Positions 45,724 through 46,060 of a stretch of DNA of 46,060 nucleotides are shown in pieces; the stretch's first letter is position 1, and every line of letters starts with the position of its first letter. The stretch lies in NCBI GenBank assembly GCA_903910705.1, contig CAIWAN010000031.1:1-46060 (forward strand), read 5' to 3'. A program made the position numbers and the translations under genes. A model generated the notes under the pieces. The model saw only the letters and a list, made by a program, of their open reading frames with translations, ran no database searches and was not told the DNA's origin. Origin of the DNA: an uncultured Candidatus Marinamargulisbacteria bacterium. GTDB taxonomy: Bacteria; Margulisbacteria; Riflemargulisbacteria; GWF2-35-9.

Positions 45724-45781
45724 TCAAGACAACATCTCGACTACTTGGGGCCACTATATACAAAACATTAAGGAGAAATTT

Positions 45782-45973
45782 ATGAACAACAAAATTATTG
45801 GGTTTTCGGAAAATCAACAAATTACTGATTCTTGGATAAAACAAATGGCAAATAATATAATAAATTGGGCAAAATCATCGTTAAATAAGCATGGCAAAAA
45901 AAAGATCCAACAGGTTGAAGCCGGCGTACAAGCGTCTCAGATTAAGACATTTACATGGGCGCATAAAATTTAG
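45782..45973 (+). CDS. Small hypothetical protein
   Basis: 63 residues from an ATG with AAGGAG eight bases upstream, one of the clearest ribosome sites at this end. The first half (GFSENQQITDSWIKQMANNI) is polar and probably helical; the middle is Lys-rich (KHGKKKIQQVEAG). There is no signal peptide or membrane segment and no known motif. Other frames over 45890-45975 are also open (plus: KKRSNRLKPAYKRLRLRHLH, very basic), so the coding frame of the 3' half is uncertain. It follows a degenerate region and could be part of a mobile or decayed element. Confidence 0.4.
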   Translation: MNNKIIGFSENQQITDSWIKQMANNIINWAKSSLNKHGKKKIQQVEAGVQASQIKTFTWAHKI

Positions 45974-46060
45974 TCGGGTAGATGAGTAAAACCGGAGAGC
46001 TAAATGGGCTTGAGCGCAGACAAACAACGAGATAAAAGCACTTGACAGCGGGCAAAGGCC

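Noticed and set aside
45649-45745. In-frame TGA inside a protein-like frame (VVEMLS then ALAQQSDAS), as a sign of TGA recoding
   Set aside because: TGA is a genuine stop in rplP, where it overlaps the rpmC start, and Trp is coded by TGG throughout. The segment is better seen as a decayed gene.
46042-46047. TTGACA near the right edge as a promoter
   Set aside because: The -10 position would be beyond the window, so there is no second element to support it.
1-46060. CRISPR arrays, rRNA genes or prophage modules
   Set aside because: No regularly spaced repeats, rRNA-like sequence or phage genes were seen on reading; the only RNA genes found are tRNA-Trp and the L10-type leader.

Overview
The window carries the main ribosomal-protein/RNA polymerase cluster of a diderm bacterium with moderately low GC (about 40% by eye) and the standard genetic code. 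TGA is a true stop: it ends rplP inside an ATGA overlap with rpmC. The lineage cannot be fixed by reading. rpoC is one uninterrupted gene, so this is not a typical cyanobacterium. rpmD (L30) is missing from its usual slot, the zinc-binding forms of S4, S14, L33 and L36 are present, and a signal-peptide protein resembling an outer-membrane barrel is encoded. An uncultivated lineage is a reasonable guess only.

Layout. Positions 1-139 look like the end of an IS21-type insertion sequence with the first codons of istA; it appears to cut off the 3' end of a long tandem-AAA+ ATPase gene (137-3565). Next, all on the minus strand, come an SPFH/stomatin protein, a Fic protein, a SulP transporter, queA, a membrane histidine kinase and serA. 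From 11394 to 42016 an almost gapless minus-strand superoperon reads, in transcription order: rpmG, tRNA-Trp, secE, nusG, rplK, rplA, rplJ, rplL, rpoB, rpoC, rpsL, rpsG, fusA, tuf, rpsJ, the S10 and spc genes, secY, adk, infA, rpmJ, the alpha operon (rpsM-rpsK-rpsD-rpoA-rplQ), truA, rplM and rpsI, running into serA. ilvE (42155-43222) is divergent from the superoperon. The right end holds a secreted barrel-like protein, a DUF4143-type ATPase flanked by matching gene remnants, and a degenerate region with one small ORF.

How it works together. The superoperon supplies the ribosome, RNA polymerase core, elongation factors, the Sec channel and NusG. Three near-consensus promoters feed it (upstream of rpmG, rpsL and infA), each overlapping an inverted repeat, and an L10-type leader precedes rplJ. 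In contrast, sulP, the histidine kinase, ilvE and the DUF4143 ATPase have a -10 box only 6-10 nt before the start codon and no Shine-Dalgarno, suggesting leaderless mRNAs.

Most notable observations: the rpmG stop codon shares two bases with the 5' end of tRNA-Trp, so tRNA processing would destroy the rpmG stop; NusG and S10, known binding partners, carry N-terminal tails of opposite charge; and the tandem-AAA+ gene appears to be broken by the IS end.
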